NCBI GenBank assembly: GCA_003218525.1
Contig: QHNU01000034.1
Coordinates: 1-7,550, forward strand
DNA: 7,550 nucleotides
DNA from: Verrucomicrobiota bacterium
Lineage (GTDB): Bacteria; Verrucomicrobiota; Verrucomicrobiia; Chthoniobacterales; UBA10450
Direction of reading: 5' to 3'
Below, in pieces: positions 1-7,550 of the stretch (the stretch's first letter is position 1; each line of letters opens with the position of its first letter). The notes under the pieces were generated by a model. It did not search any database. It was not told the DNA's origin and saw only the letters and a list, made by a program, of their open reading frames with translations. The position numbers and the translations under genes were made by a program.

Positions 1-1
1 T

Positions 2-217
2 CCGTATCGCCTCAAATCCGGTTTTATGGTGGTGCCGTTGGCGCTTTTTTACTTCGGCTGCGCGCTTTTGAGCTCCGCTTGTGCCCACAACGATGACTCG
101 TCGGCGGACTCTACACAGGGTCGCCATCATCACGGGGGCCGTCATGGACAAGGGGAAAGCGGAACCTCCGATCGTTCGAATATCTTCGGATCGCCATCCC
201 CAGTGCCGGGCCAGTGA
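2..217 (+). CDS. Small putative exported His/Gly-rich protein (start possibly upstream of the window)
   Basis: The frame is open from base 2 to a TGA at 215-217, and the first ATG in it is at 26. From that ATG the product is 63 residues: a hydrophobic stretch (residues 2-18), a possible signal-peptidase I site (A18-C19-A20), then a short polar tail with an HHHGGRHGQG segment and a PSPVPGQ end. A lipoprotein reading around C19 is possible, but the -3 residue is Ser, so the lipobox is weak. The ATG at 26 gives a signal peptide with no positive charge. The eight codons before it (reading PYRLKSGF) would supply Arg and Lys, so the true start may lie before the window. No family is recognised. The call rests only on the signal-peptide-like N-terminus and a composition that looks coding, and it could be a chance frame. 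Confidence 0.45.
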   Translation, partial: PYRLKSGFMVVPLALFYFGCALLSSACAHNDDSSADSTQGRHHHGGRHGQGESGTSDRSNIFGSPSPVPGQ

Positions 218-255
218 AACAGTCTCTTCGCGCTGAAAGCTGTGTTGCGTGGGAC

Positions 256-269
256 GACGACGAAATCGT
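256..269. repeat. Short hairpin in the non-coding left arm
   Basis: CGACGA (256-261) and TCGTCG (264-269) are perfect inverted arms around an AA centre. It lies just after the small ORF, and no T-tract follows. It may be a processing or stability hairpin, or chance. Confidence 0.3.
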
Positions 270-391
270 CGACTCGGCCAAGGTCAATCTCTTTCGCTAA
301 TCACTCCACATTACGCTTAACGCCTCAATATCCTTCGCATATAAGCTCCGGCGCGGCTGGCAGAGCGAGAGCTATTGCGATCAGAGCAAAA

Positions 392-414
392 TCCGCGGTC
401 AGCGACCGCGGCTA
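392..414 (+). repeat. Palindromic dispersed repeat, copy 1 (second copy is inside thiC)
   Basis: The core is CCGCGGTC-AGC-GACCGCGG at 393-411, a perfect 8-bp stem with a 3-nt loop. Exactly the same 23 nt recur at 2267-2289 within thiC. A partial relative follows: 406-420 and 439-453 match at 14 of 15 positions (CCGCGGCTAC then GCTT). This copy is in non-coding DNA, so it is best read as one member of a mobile or expanding REP-like family. Confidence 0.8.
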
Positions 415-483
415 CAGCTTCGAATCCCCAACTGGCAGCCGCGGCTACCGCTTTGCCTTTTCGTGTTTTCGCTGGGCTGGCGA

Positions 484-511
484 AGCCCCGCGGTGGGGGT
501 TATTTTTTCCA
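484..511 (+). terminator. Intrinsic terminator, plus strand
   Basis: AGCCCC (484-489) pairs with GGGGTT (496-501, including one G-T wobble) across a short GC-rich loop, and is followed by TTATTTTTT (500-508). The T-tract is on the plus strand, so it would stop rightward transcripts. No recognised gene ends nearby; the closest is the small ORF ending at 217. It may therefore end that gene's long 3' UTR or an unrecognised RNA. Confidence 0.55.
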
Positions 512-587
512 TCGCGTAGAGCTGTCTGTGCCGTCGTTCCGGCAGTCCTTTGTCCAGCGTGGCGGTTACTGAACAATTGAAGATGGC

Positions 588-624
588 TTCGGCGAGACGC
601 CGAAAGTCCGAGCCGGACTGGCAT
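588..624 (+). repeat. Double-hairpin repeat, copy 1 of the AGTCCG-AGC-CGGACT family
   Basis: Two adjacent hairpins are present: TTCGGCG-AGA-CGCCGAA (588-604, 7-bp stem) and AGTCCG-AGC-CGGACT (605-619, 6-bp stem), followed by GGCAT. The second hairpin recurs in opposite orientation at 2927-2943, next to the TPP riboswitch (17 nt identical), and in the same orientation at 3345-3363 (18 of 19 positions). Both hairpins have purine-rich 3-nt loops, like the CCGCGGTC repeat. Confidence 0.7.
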
Positions 625-642
625 ACACCCGAGACGGGCGCG

Positions 643-700
643 CTACCCATTCACGTAAACCTTCGCCCCCTTCTCGATGAATTGGCTCAAGCGTTGCCCA
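643..700 (-). pseudogene. Possible degenerate copy of the thiC 3' end
   Basis: Read on the minus strand, the frame ending at the TAG at 643-645 finishes LSQFIEKGAKVYVNG. The true ThiC C-terminus (863 onward) is [15 protein letters not shown]. The shared pattern is F-(I/V)-E-K-G-x-x-V-Y, and the nucleotide match is clear over about 29 bases. The copy lies beyond the two 55-bp direct repeats that separate it from thiC. It has no start or RBS of its own. It could be a remnant of a local duplication, but the match is short and may be chance. Confidence 0.3.
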
Positions 701-703
701 CAC

Positions 704-758
704 TCTCGCCCTCGCGGGCTTGCCCGCCTATGTCGCCTCATCCCAGCTCGGCTCCATT
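704..758 (+). repeat. 55-bp direct repeat, copy A
   Basis: Aligns with 800-853 at 49 of 55 columns (five substitutions and one single-base gap). The conserved core contains CGGGC-TT-GCCCG, a perfect 5-bp stem, and a GTCGCCTCATCCCAG-like block. It lies between thiC and the terminator region and encodes nothing recognisable. It looks like a dispersed REP-type unit present here as a pair. Confidence 0.75.
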
Positions 759-799
759 CTTTCTTCTTTTCCTCTATTGACTCGAATTCCGCCCGGCCT

Positions 800-853
800 T
801 CTCGCCCTCTCGGGCTTGCCCGTCCATCTCGCCTCATCCCAGTCGGCTCGATT
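800..853 (+). repeat. 55-bp direct repeat, copy B (54 bp here)
   Basis: This is the partner of 704-758 and lies immediately downstream (minus sense) of the thiC stop codon. It keeps the CGGGC-TT-GCCCG hairpin and the TCGCCTCATCCCAG block. The pair could act as 3'-end structure for the thiC mRNA, but there is no minus-strand T-tract to make it a standard terminator. Confidence 0.75.
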
Positions 854-862
854 CCTTCGGCT

Positions 863-3028
<2,166 letters not shown>

Positions 3029-3034
3029 TAAAGC

Positions 3035-3062
3035 AGGATAAGACCCGATGATGTGAAGTCAA
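3035..3062 (-). promoter_or_regulatory. Likely sigma-70-type promoter for riboswitch-thiC
   Basis: On the minus strand, TTGACT (3057-3062) matches five of six bases of the -35 consensus. After a 16-nt spacer comes TATCCT (3035-3040), four of six for -10. Transcription would start near 3027-3029, a few bases before the aptamer's GCGGGGG, giving a very short 5' leader. The position relative to the riboswitch supports the call; the -10 is weak. Confidence 0.5.
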
Positions 3063-3137
3063 TTCCCAGCTGGAACCAAGGGATTCTGATTAGGAAATTA
3101 GGAAACCAGGAATCCAGGAATGGATTTAAGCTTTCTT

Positions 3138-3168
3138 GGACGCGACGGAGCGCGTCCCTCCGAGGGGG
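3138..3168 (+). repeat. 31-nt palindromic repeat, copy 1
   Basis: Contains GGACGCG-ACGGAG-CGCGTCC (perfect 7-bp stem, 6-nt loop) followed by CCTCCGAGGGGG, which can form a second small stem (CCCT-CCG-AGGG). It is identical over 31 nt to 3260-3290. It has the form of a REP-like twin-hairpin unit. Confidence 0.85.
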
Positions 3169-3259
3169 GTTCCTGATTAATATTCTGTCTCCTGCTTACC
3201 TGCGTTCCTGATTCAGAAATCCCCTTCTGGTTTCCTGATTCCGAATTCAAACGACAACA

Positions 3260-3290
3260 GGACGCGACGGAGCGCGTCCCTCCGAGGGGG
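3260..3290 (+). repeat. 31-nt palindromic repeat, copy 2
   Basis: Identical to 3138-3168 and in the same orientation, with 91 nt between the copies. Both are followed by a TTTCCTG or TTCCTG unit, so the duplicated unit may include part of that neighbour. Confidence 0.85.
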
Positions 3291-3344
3291 ATTTCCTGCG
3301 TTCCTGCTTTCATGGTTCGGCAGGCTCAGGACGGGCGCCGCGCG

Positions 3345-3363
3345 GTCGGAGCCGGACTGGCAT
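3345..3363 (+). repeat. AGCCGGACTGGCAT repeat, copy 3
   Basis: Matches 606-624 at 18 of 19 positions. The single change disrupts one base pair of the AGTCCG hairpin stem, so this copy looks decayed. It ends six bases before the amidase stop codon and may provide 3'-end structure for that transcript. Confidence 0.6.
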
Positions 3364-3368
3364 TCGAT

Positions 3369-4530
3369 TTATCTCTCAGGCGGAGCTGAGGAAACGCTCG
3401 GGCTGGGAGCTGGGCTCTCCGCCGTCGGTTCTGGCGGAGGCGTGCTTTGCAAGGAAAGCGTTGCCGGGGCAAATGGATTTTGCAGGGGCTGGTTCGCCGC
3501 AGGCGGCGGCACGGGAACTTCACGGCGATAATCTGCCAATACTAATGGCCGTTTTTTGGCACCAGCCAAAGTGCGGAAGTTGTCGATGCCGACGCAAATG
3601 GCATTGGCCAATTTTTTGCGCCACTCGGGATTGGCAATCAATCGACTCTCGCCGCGCTCAGTCAGAAACCCGCCTTCGACAAGAACAGCGGGAACCTTGG
3701 TTAGCCGCAAGACGGCGAATCGTGCCCGCTTAATTCCGCGATCAAACTCGCCAATGTGACCGAGCAGCGAATGGTAAATACAACTCGATAACTCAATGCT
3801 GGCGTTATCGACTGGATTACCATTCTGAATATTGACGGCTGCGAGCGTGAGATTGTCCTCGTAAGTGGAAGGAGCGCCGCGGGGGGTCAGCGAATAAATC
3901 TCGAACCCGGTTGCGGCTGGATCGTGATCGGTGGCATTGAAATGAAGGCTAACGAAGATGGAATCACGAGTGTTATTGGCAATGTGGGCGCGTAGTTCCA
4001 GGGGCACGAAAACGTCGCTCTCGCGGGTCATGATGACACGGAAGCCTTTGCAAGGGCCGGAGCTGTCGCGCGACATCGAGGGCGTAATCTTTTTCGTAGC
4101 CGTAGGAACTGATCGCGCCTTTATCGAAACCGCCGTGCCCAGGGTCGAGCACGATTGTCTGCACACGCGGGAGATTCTGGATCATGCTTGGGCGCAATTG
4201 CGGCTCGAGCGTTTTGGCAAGATCGATGCGGGAGACGACGACCTTCCCGTCATGGACGAAAACGGGATAGCTCAGCCAATTACGCACGCCGTTAATCAGC
4301 ATCTCGCGGCTATCGATCATAAACTGGAGCTCATTTTTGTCGTTCTTGAGTCGCACATTTTTGCCTTCGAAGGCAGGATCGGGGAATCCGTAGAACTTCG
4401 CGATATTATCGACCGCGAGGAAATCGCGCCCATTAACCTTGATCACCTGCCACTCAACGGACGCAGTGACGGCGTCGGCAAAAGCCATGACAGAAATGGC
4501 GCTGATGATCAGGAGACGCTGGCAAATCAT
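3369..4530 (-). pseudogene. N-acetylmuramoyl-L-alanine amidase (Amidase_3), frameshifted
   Basis: Zinc amidase that cleaves the lactyl-peptide bond in peptidoglycan. The first frame (from the ATG at 4530) begins with a signal peptide (MICQRLLIISAISVMAFADA) and has a stalk-like N-terminal domain (about 25-115). It then enters the catalytic domain at VLDPGHGG (H132) and SYGYEKDYALDVARQL (E146). After L157 (codon 4060-4062) the homology continues in another frame from GFRVIMTRESDVFVPLELRA to SLHFNAT (third zinc ligand His) and VLVEGGFLTE (catalytic Glu), ending at TAA 3369-3371. The joined product would be about 385 residues with a proline-rich C-terminal tail. Only 13 nt remain between QL and GFRV, fewer than the family usually has, which favours a small deletion. 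All catalytic residues survive, so either a recent inactivation or a sequencing/assembly error is possible. An AGGA lies about 12 nt before the start. Confidence 0.9.
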
Positions 4531-4622
4531 AGCGGTGAAAATCCTACTAAATCAGCTGTCATGAGGGTGAAATTTCCATCTGCGAAGCGATTACCGGGCC
4601 ATCGCATTTATATGCGGCAAGT

Positions 4623-4760
4623 ATGAAAACCCGCTCCCCGCTAAATTGTTGCTTTTTAATTCTAATCGCGATTTGCGCAGTTTCCGCGTGGCCGGCACCG
4701 GCCGAAATCGGCAGGCTCGCAACGGATTCCGCGGATCAAATAGGAAATAAGATCGGATGA
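4623..4760 (+). CDS. Possible 45-residue secreted peptide
   Basis: ATG at 4623, TGA at 4758-4760. The product starts MKTRSPLNCCFLILIAIC, with basic residues followed by a strongly hydrophobic core. A good signal-peptidase I site follows (A-P-A before EIGRL). The mature part would be only about 18 residues (EIGRLATDSADQIGNKIG). It lies between the divergent amidase and the M13 peptidase, in the same direction as the peptidase and about 150 nt before it. No strong Shine-Dalgarno is seen and no family is recognised. It could be the decayed 5' end of a longer exported protein, but no homologous continuation is apparent in other frames. Confidence 0.4.
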   Translation: MKTRSPLNCCFLILIAICAVSAWPAPAEIGRLATDSADQIGNKIG

Positions 4761-4911
4761 ACCAAGGATAATCGTTGTTGGTGCGTGGCACCTGTGCGGA
4801 CTGAATAATCTCATCTCAAGACTGCAGCGAAGCGTCACCGCCTGGAACACCTATGATTCCTCCGGCGCCTTGGCGTTGGACAAGCCAAACCTTTTAGACT
4901 TTCCTCTCCGA
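4761..4911. other. Intergenic leader of the M13 peptidase gene
   Basis: No gene is seen. There is a small perfect hairpin GGTGC-GTG-GCACC within 4780-4793. An upstream in-frame TTG at 4870 would lengthen the peptidase by 14 residues, but this would bury its signal peptide. No confident promoter is visible. Confidence 0.4.
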
Positions 4912-7092
4912 ATGCCAAAGCTCTTCTGCCTACTTCTCCTTAGTGCGCTCGCTTCTGTGACAGTTCTGGCGCAGTCGGAACCGGTCAAATCTCCCCCACT
5001 TGCTACTGCTACGCCACCACCAAACGTCCAAGAGCCTGGAAAAATCCCTGCCGACAAAGTTCCGCCGCCGCCGACAAGTCCCGTTCCACAATCGCTCGGC
5101 GAACCGGCCAGCCCGCCCCCGGTACCGAAGGAAGAGCCGCCGTTCGATACAGCGAACATGGATCCGTCTGTTAAGCCTTCGGACGATTTTTTTCTTTACG
5201 CCAACGGCGGCTGGATCAAACGAACTCCCATTCCGCCCGAATATTCCCGCTGGGGAAGCTTCAATCAACTGATCGAGAAAAATAACGATGCCCTGCACGA
5301 TGTGGCCGAGAGCGCAGCCAAAGAGACAACCGCGACTGATCCCGATGCGAAAAAGGTCGGCGATTACTATGCCAGTGGAATGGATGAAGCGACAATTGAA
5401 GTAGCCCGGGTCAAACCGTTGACAGACGAGTTAAAGCGCATCGACGCCGTTAAAAATCGCGATGACGTTTTGCGAGAGATCGCCCATTTCCATGATCTGG
5501 GGGTGAGCTCGCTTTTCGGATTCACCTCAGGCCAGGACGACAAAAACAGCACGATGGTGATTGCGCAGGCTTATCAGGATGGCCTGGGGCTGCCGGACCG
5601 CGATTATTACACCAAGACCGACGATGCATCGAAGAAACTACGCGATCAGTACGTAGAGCATGTGACGAAAATGTTGACCTTGCTCGGCGAAGACCCAAAG
5701 GCAGCGGCTGAGCACGCCAAGAAAACTATGGCGATGGAGACGACACTGGCCCAAGCCTCACGCACCAAAGTCGAGCTGCGCGATCCGCAAAAGAACTACA
5801 ACAAAATGAAAATGGCGGATCTGCAATCACTCACGCCTGACTTTAAATGGAACGATTATTTTAAGGACGCCAACGTGGGCAGCCCTGGCGACATCAATGT
5901 TGGTCAGCCTGATTTTTTCAAAGGTGCGAACAAGGTTTTCGCCAGCACGCCGATTGATGATTGGAAAGAATATTTCCGGTGGCATCTCGTTCACAGCGCA
6001 GCTTCAGAACTCTCGAACGATTTCGTTAACGAGAATTTTAACTTCTACGAAACGGCCCTGCGCGGCACCAAGCAGATCAAGCCTCGCTGGAAGCGAGTCG
6101 TCACTGCGACGGACGGCGCAATCGGTGAAGCGCTCGGGAAACTTTACGTTGCGGATTATTTCCCGCCTGAATCGAAAGCGCGCGCGCTCGAGCTGGTCAA
6201 TAATCTGCGCGCCGCTCTCTCGGACCGAATCAACGCCCTGGATTGGATGGATGACGCGACCAAGCAAGCCGCCCAGAAAAAGCTCGCCGCCATGAACGTC
6301 AAGATCGGTTATCCGGACAAGTGGCGCGATTATTCCGCGCTCCGGATCGATCGCGGGCCATTCGTGTTGAACGCCATCCGTGCCTCGAGGTTCGAAGTCA
6401 ATCGTGAACTAAACAAGATTGGTAAACCGGTCGACCGGTCCGAGTGGGGCATGACGCCGCCAACGGTCAACGCCTATTACAATCCGAAGTTGAACGAGAT
6501 TGTTTTCCCGGCCGGGATTTTGCAGCCGCCATTTTTTAATCCGAAAGCGGACGATGCCGTTAATTATGGCGGGATTGGCGCGGTCATTGGCCACGAAATG
6601 ACCCACGGCTTCGATGACCAGGGCCGCCAGTACGATGAGGTCGGCAACCTGCGCGACTGGTGGTCGCCGGAGTCGGCGGCAAAGTTCAAGGAACGTTCCG
6701 GCGCGGTCGTGAAGCAGTATTCCGAGTACGAACCGCTACCGGGTTTGCATGTGAATGGCGAACTAACCCAGGGTGAGAACATCGCAGACATCGGTGGGGT
6801 AAAGGTCGCCTACGCCGCACTGCAAAAGGCGCTCGCCGGAAAACCGCAGGAAAAAATCGACGGTTTTACCTCTGACCAACGGTTTTTTCTCGGGTTCGCG
6901 CAGATTTGGCGCTCGGTCCAACGCGATGAAGATCTAAAACTGAGATTGAATACGGATCCGCATTCCCCCGCGCGTTATCGTTATCGTGTGAACGGCCCGT
7001 TGCAAGATTCGGCGGATTTTCAGAAAGCGTTCAACATTCCTGATGGTTCCCCAATGGTCCGACCCGCTGACAAACGCGTGAATATCTGGTAA
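4912..7092 (+). CDS. Exported M13 family zinc metallopeptidase (neprilysin/PepO-like)
   Basis: Periplasmic or surface endopeptidase expected to cleave peptides at hydrophobic residues. From the ATG at 4912 the product is 726 aa. It has a signal peptide (MPKLFCLLLLSALASVTVLA, cut before Q21), a proline-rich linker (about 22-77), the M13 N-terminal domain from about 82 (YANGGWIKRTPIPPEYSRWG, N98) to 460, and the catalytic domain. Catalytic features: NAYYNP (520-525, substrate backbone binding), HEMTH (H561, E562, H565), GENIADIGG (third zinc ligand E622, with D626), RYRVNGPL near the end, and a terminal Trp as is usual in M13. Length matches the family (about 650-750). The ATG is chosen over the in-frame TTG at 4870 because it places the signal peptide at the N-terminus. 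A Shine-Dalgarno is not evident. The gene looks intact and stands alone. Confidence 0.96.
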   Translation: MPKLFCLLLLSALASVTVLAQSEPVKSPPLATATPPPNVQEPGKIPADKVPPPPTSPVPQSLGEPASPPPVPKEEPPFDTANMDPSVKPSDDFFLYANGGWIKRTPIPPEYSRWGSFNQLIEKNNDALHDVAESAAKETTATDPDAKKVGDYYASGMDEATIEVARVKPLTDELKRIDAVKNRDDVLREIAHFHDLGVSSLFGFTSGQDDKNSTMVIAQAYQDGLGLPDRDYYTKTDDASKKLRDQYVEHVTKMLTLLGEDPKAAAEHAKKTMAMETTLAQASRTKVELRDPQKNYNKMKMADLQSLTPDFKWNDYFKDANVGSPGDINVGQPDFFKGANKVFASTPIDDWKEYFRWHLVHSAASELSNDFVNENFNFYETALRGTKQIKPRWKRVVTATDGAIGEALGKLYVADYFPPESKARALELVNNLRAALSDRINALDWMDDATKQAAQKKLAAMNVKIGYPDKWRDYSALRIDRGPFVLNAIRASRFEVNRELNKIGKPVDRSEWGMTPPTVNAYYNPKLNEIVFPAGILQPPFFNPKADDAVNYGGIGAVIGHEMTHGFDDQGRQYDEVGNLRDWWSPESAAKFKERSGAVVKQYSEYEPLPGLHVNGELTQGENIADIGGVKVAYAALQKALAGKPQEKIDGFTSDQRFFLGFAQIWRSVQRDEDLKLRLNTDPHSPARYRYRVNGPLQDSADFQKAFNIPDGSPMVRPADKRVNIW

Positions 7093-7093
7093 C

Positions 7094-7113
7094 GGCGATT
7101 GACCTCAATCGCC
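7094..7113. terminator. Perfect palindrome after the M13 gene; possible weak terminator
   Basis: GGCGATTGA (7094-7102) and TCAATCGCC (7105-7113) are perfect 9-nt inverted arms around CC, one base after the stop codon. It would form a strong hairpin in either direction between convergent genes. No T-tract follows on either strand, so it may act as a 3'-end stabiliser or need Rho. Confidence 0.45.
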
Positions 7114-7317
7114 CACGGGTGGTTCAGTGAGAGCGAGAGATGTCTCGGCCTTCGCTCGACATGACAAAGTTCTGCAAAGCTCCCGCGATTACGAGCCGCA
7201 CAAGCCGCCAGTGCGCCTTGCACCGAGGAATCTCACAACGTCCAACGGCCTCGGCTACATTTTTACACTCCCAATCAGCAACAAGCATGATGCCTGTTAG
7301 CCGCACAGGCTGGAAGC
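7114..7317. other. Convergent spacer without a supported gene
   Basis: Between the M13 stop palindrome and the TPR stop there are only palindromic units (7134-7164, 7292-7319). Short open frames on both strands here have no recognisable motif or start signal. Confidence 0.5.
7134..7164. repeat. GAGATGTCTCG...CTCGACATGAC palindromic repeat-like unit
   Basis: CGAGA-GATG-TCTCG (7134-7147) can form a 5-bp hairpin, and ATGTC (7140-7144) can pair with GACAT (7158-7162) as an alternative fold. It is non-coding and has the look of a dispersed palindromic unit, but only one copy occurs in this window. Confidence 0.4.
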
Positions 7318-7319
7318 CT
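7292..7319. repeat. Overlapping palindromes at the TPR gene 3' end
   Basis: GCCTGT (7292-7297) pairs with ACAGGC (7305-7310). AGGCT (7307-7311) pairs with AGCCT (7315-7319) around GGA. The second palindrome overlaps the TPR gene's stop codon (7318-7320), so the element provides, or sits on, the end of that gene. Confidence 0.5.
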
Positions 7320-7550
7320 ATGTTCCAGCAATTTTCCCACCCCAGGACAGGATTTTCGCTTTGGTTCCGGCTGCTTCGGCTTCTTTGATGTCGCCGTTGC
7401 GATTGTAAAAAAGCGACAGACTGGTCCAACCGATTTGATCGTTCGGACGCAATTCGGTCGCGCGTTTACCTGCGTCGATCGCCTCGGGATAGCGACCAAG
7501 CTTCATCAAGGCCATCCCAAGAGCGTGCCAGCCGTCAAAAAATTCCGGAT
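7318..7550 (-). CDS. TPR-repeat protein, C-terminal part (5' end beyond the window)
   Basis: The minus-strand frame is open from the right edge (reading PEFFDGWHALG) to a TAG at 7318-7320. About 76 residues are visible. The first repeat, GWHALGMALMKLGRYPEAID followed by AGKRATELRPND, carries the TPR pattern (W, LG, G-x-Y, A-I, A, P). A second, less regular unit follows (IGWTSLSLFYNRNGDIKEAE). TPR domains are helical protein-interaction scaffolds; partner and role cannot be told from this end. The internal ATGs at 7515 and 7506 lie within the first repeat and are not likely starts, since the upstream codons are already TPR-like. The gene is convergent with the M13 peptidase. Confidence 0.85.
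   Translation of the reverse strand, partial: PEFFDGWHALGMALMKLGRYPEAIDAGKRATELRPNDQIGWTSLSLFYNRNGDIKEAEAAGTKAKILSWGGKIAGT

Larger units (their letters stand above)
3085..3311. repeat. AGGAA / TTCCTG repeat-rich intergenic block
   Basis: The left flank (3090-3120) is a run of about 8-nt units: TTAGGAAA, TTAGGAAA, CCAGGAAT, CCAGGAAT. From 3168 to 3311, complementary-sense units such as TTCCTGATT, TTTCCTGATT, TTTCCTG and TTCCTGC recur at irregular spacing. The two sides are thus roughly inverted around a pair of identical 31-nt palindromic repeats. No gene is supported; the open frame here is short and built from the repeats. Confidence 0.6.

Noticed and set aside
415..432. CTTCGAATCCCC, resembling a tRNA or tmRNA T-loop
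   Set aside because: The flanking bases do not form a T-stem, and there is no acceptor stem, anticodon arm or CCA end in position.
242..580. Plus-strand frame of 112 codons in the left arm
   Set aside because: It is low-complexity and Arg/Ser-rich, runs through the palindromic repeats and the terminator, and shows no domain or start signal.
601..615. GAAAGTCCGAGC, resembling the start of RNase P RNA
   Set aside because: Only this short string matches. The other conserved rnpB segments are absent, and the sequence is part of the AGTCCG hairpin repeat.
3138..3290. Two identical 31-nt repeats considered as a CRISPR fragment
   Set aside because: There are only two copies, the spacer is 91 nt and itself repeat-rich, the repeats are twin hairpins with flanking repeat units, and there are no cas genes.
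4047..4062. Programmed ribosomal frameshifting in the amidase
   Set aside because: The shift needed is +1 or -2, there is no slippery heptamer with a downstream structure, and no in-frame stop at the site as in prfB. Residues expected between the motifs seem to be missing, which fits a deletion.
3958..4626. Long plus-strand open frame of 222 codons
   Set aside because: It lies antisense to the amidase, whose conserved motifs are on the minus strand. It has no recognisable domain and is a shadow of the GC-rich coding frame.
4775..4810. TTGTTG with AATAAT as a promoter for the M13 gene
   Set aside because: The spacing between the two boxes is about 23 nt, too long for a sigma-70 promoter, and no better pair was found.

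Overview
The window is a compact piece of a chromosome with three housekeeping or envelope genes, the edge of a fourth, and many short dispersed repeats. Protein style (ThiC, an amidase with a stalk-like N-terminal domain, an M13 peptidase with a proline-rich linker), the moderately high GC content and the palindromic repeats suggest a Verrucomicrobiota-like soil bacterium, perhaps Chthoniobacterales. That placement rests on impression only, since no rRNA or marker gene is present.

Layout. Positions 1-217 hold a small, probably exported His/Gly-rich protein whose start may lie before the window. Positions 218-862 have no convincing gene: there are hairpins, a palindromic repeat, an intrinsic terminator, a 55-bp direct repeat pair and a possible diverged copy of the thiC 3' end. 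Positions 863-2869 (minus) are thiC, for thiamine pyrimidine synthesis, controlled by a TPP riboswitch (2944-3028) with a promoter just upstream. Positions 3063-3368 are a repeat-dense intergenic region. Positions 3369-4530 (minus) are an N-acetylmuramoyl-L-alanine amidase interrupted by a frameshift near 4047-4059. Positions 4623-4760 (plus) may encode a 45-residue secreted peptide. Positions 4912-7092 (plus) are an intact exported M13 (neprilysin/PepO-like) metallopeptidase. Positions 7093-7317 are a palindrome-rich convergent spacer. Positions 7318-7550 (minus) are the C-terminal end of a TPR protein that continues beyond the window.

The genes do not form one pathway. ThiC is a self-contained TPP-regulated unit. 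The amidase and the peptidase are divergently oriented exported enzymes that act on the cell envelope or periplasm. The most notable feature is the repeat load: a 23-nt palindromic repeat found in the non-coding left arm is also present in frame inside thiC. The same gene carries two other repeat-like segments, and a second repeat family sits directly after the riboswitch aptamer. This looks like small palindromic elements tolerated within the flexible parts of an essential enzyme. No defence system, CRISPR array, transposase or phage gene is visible.
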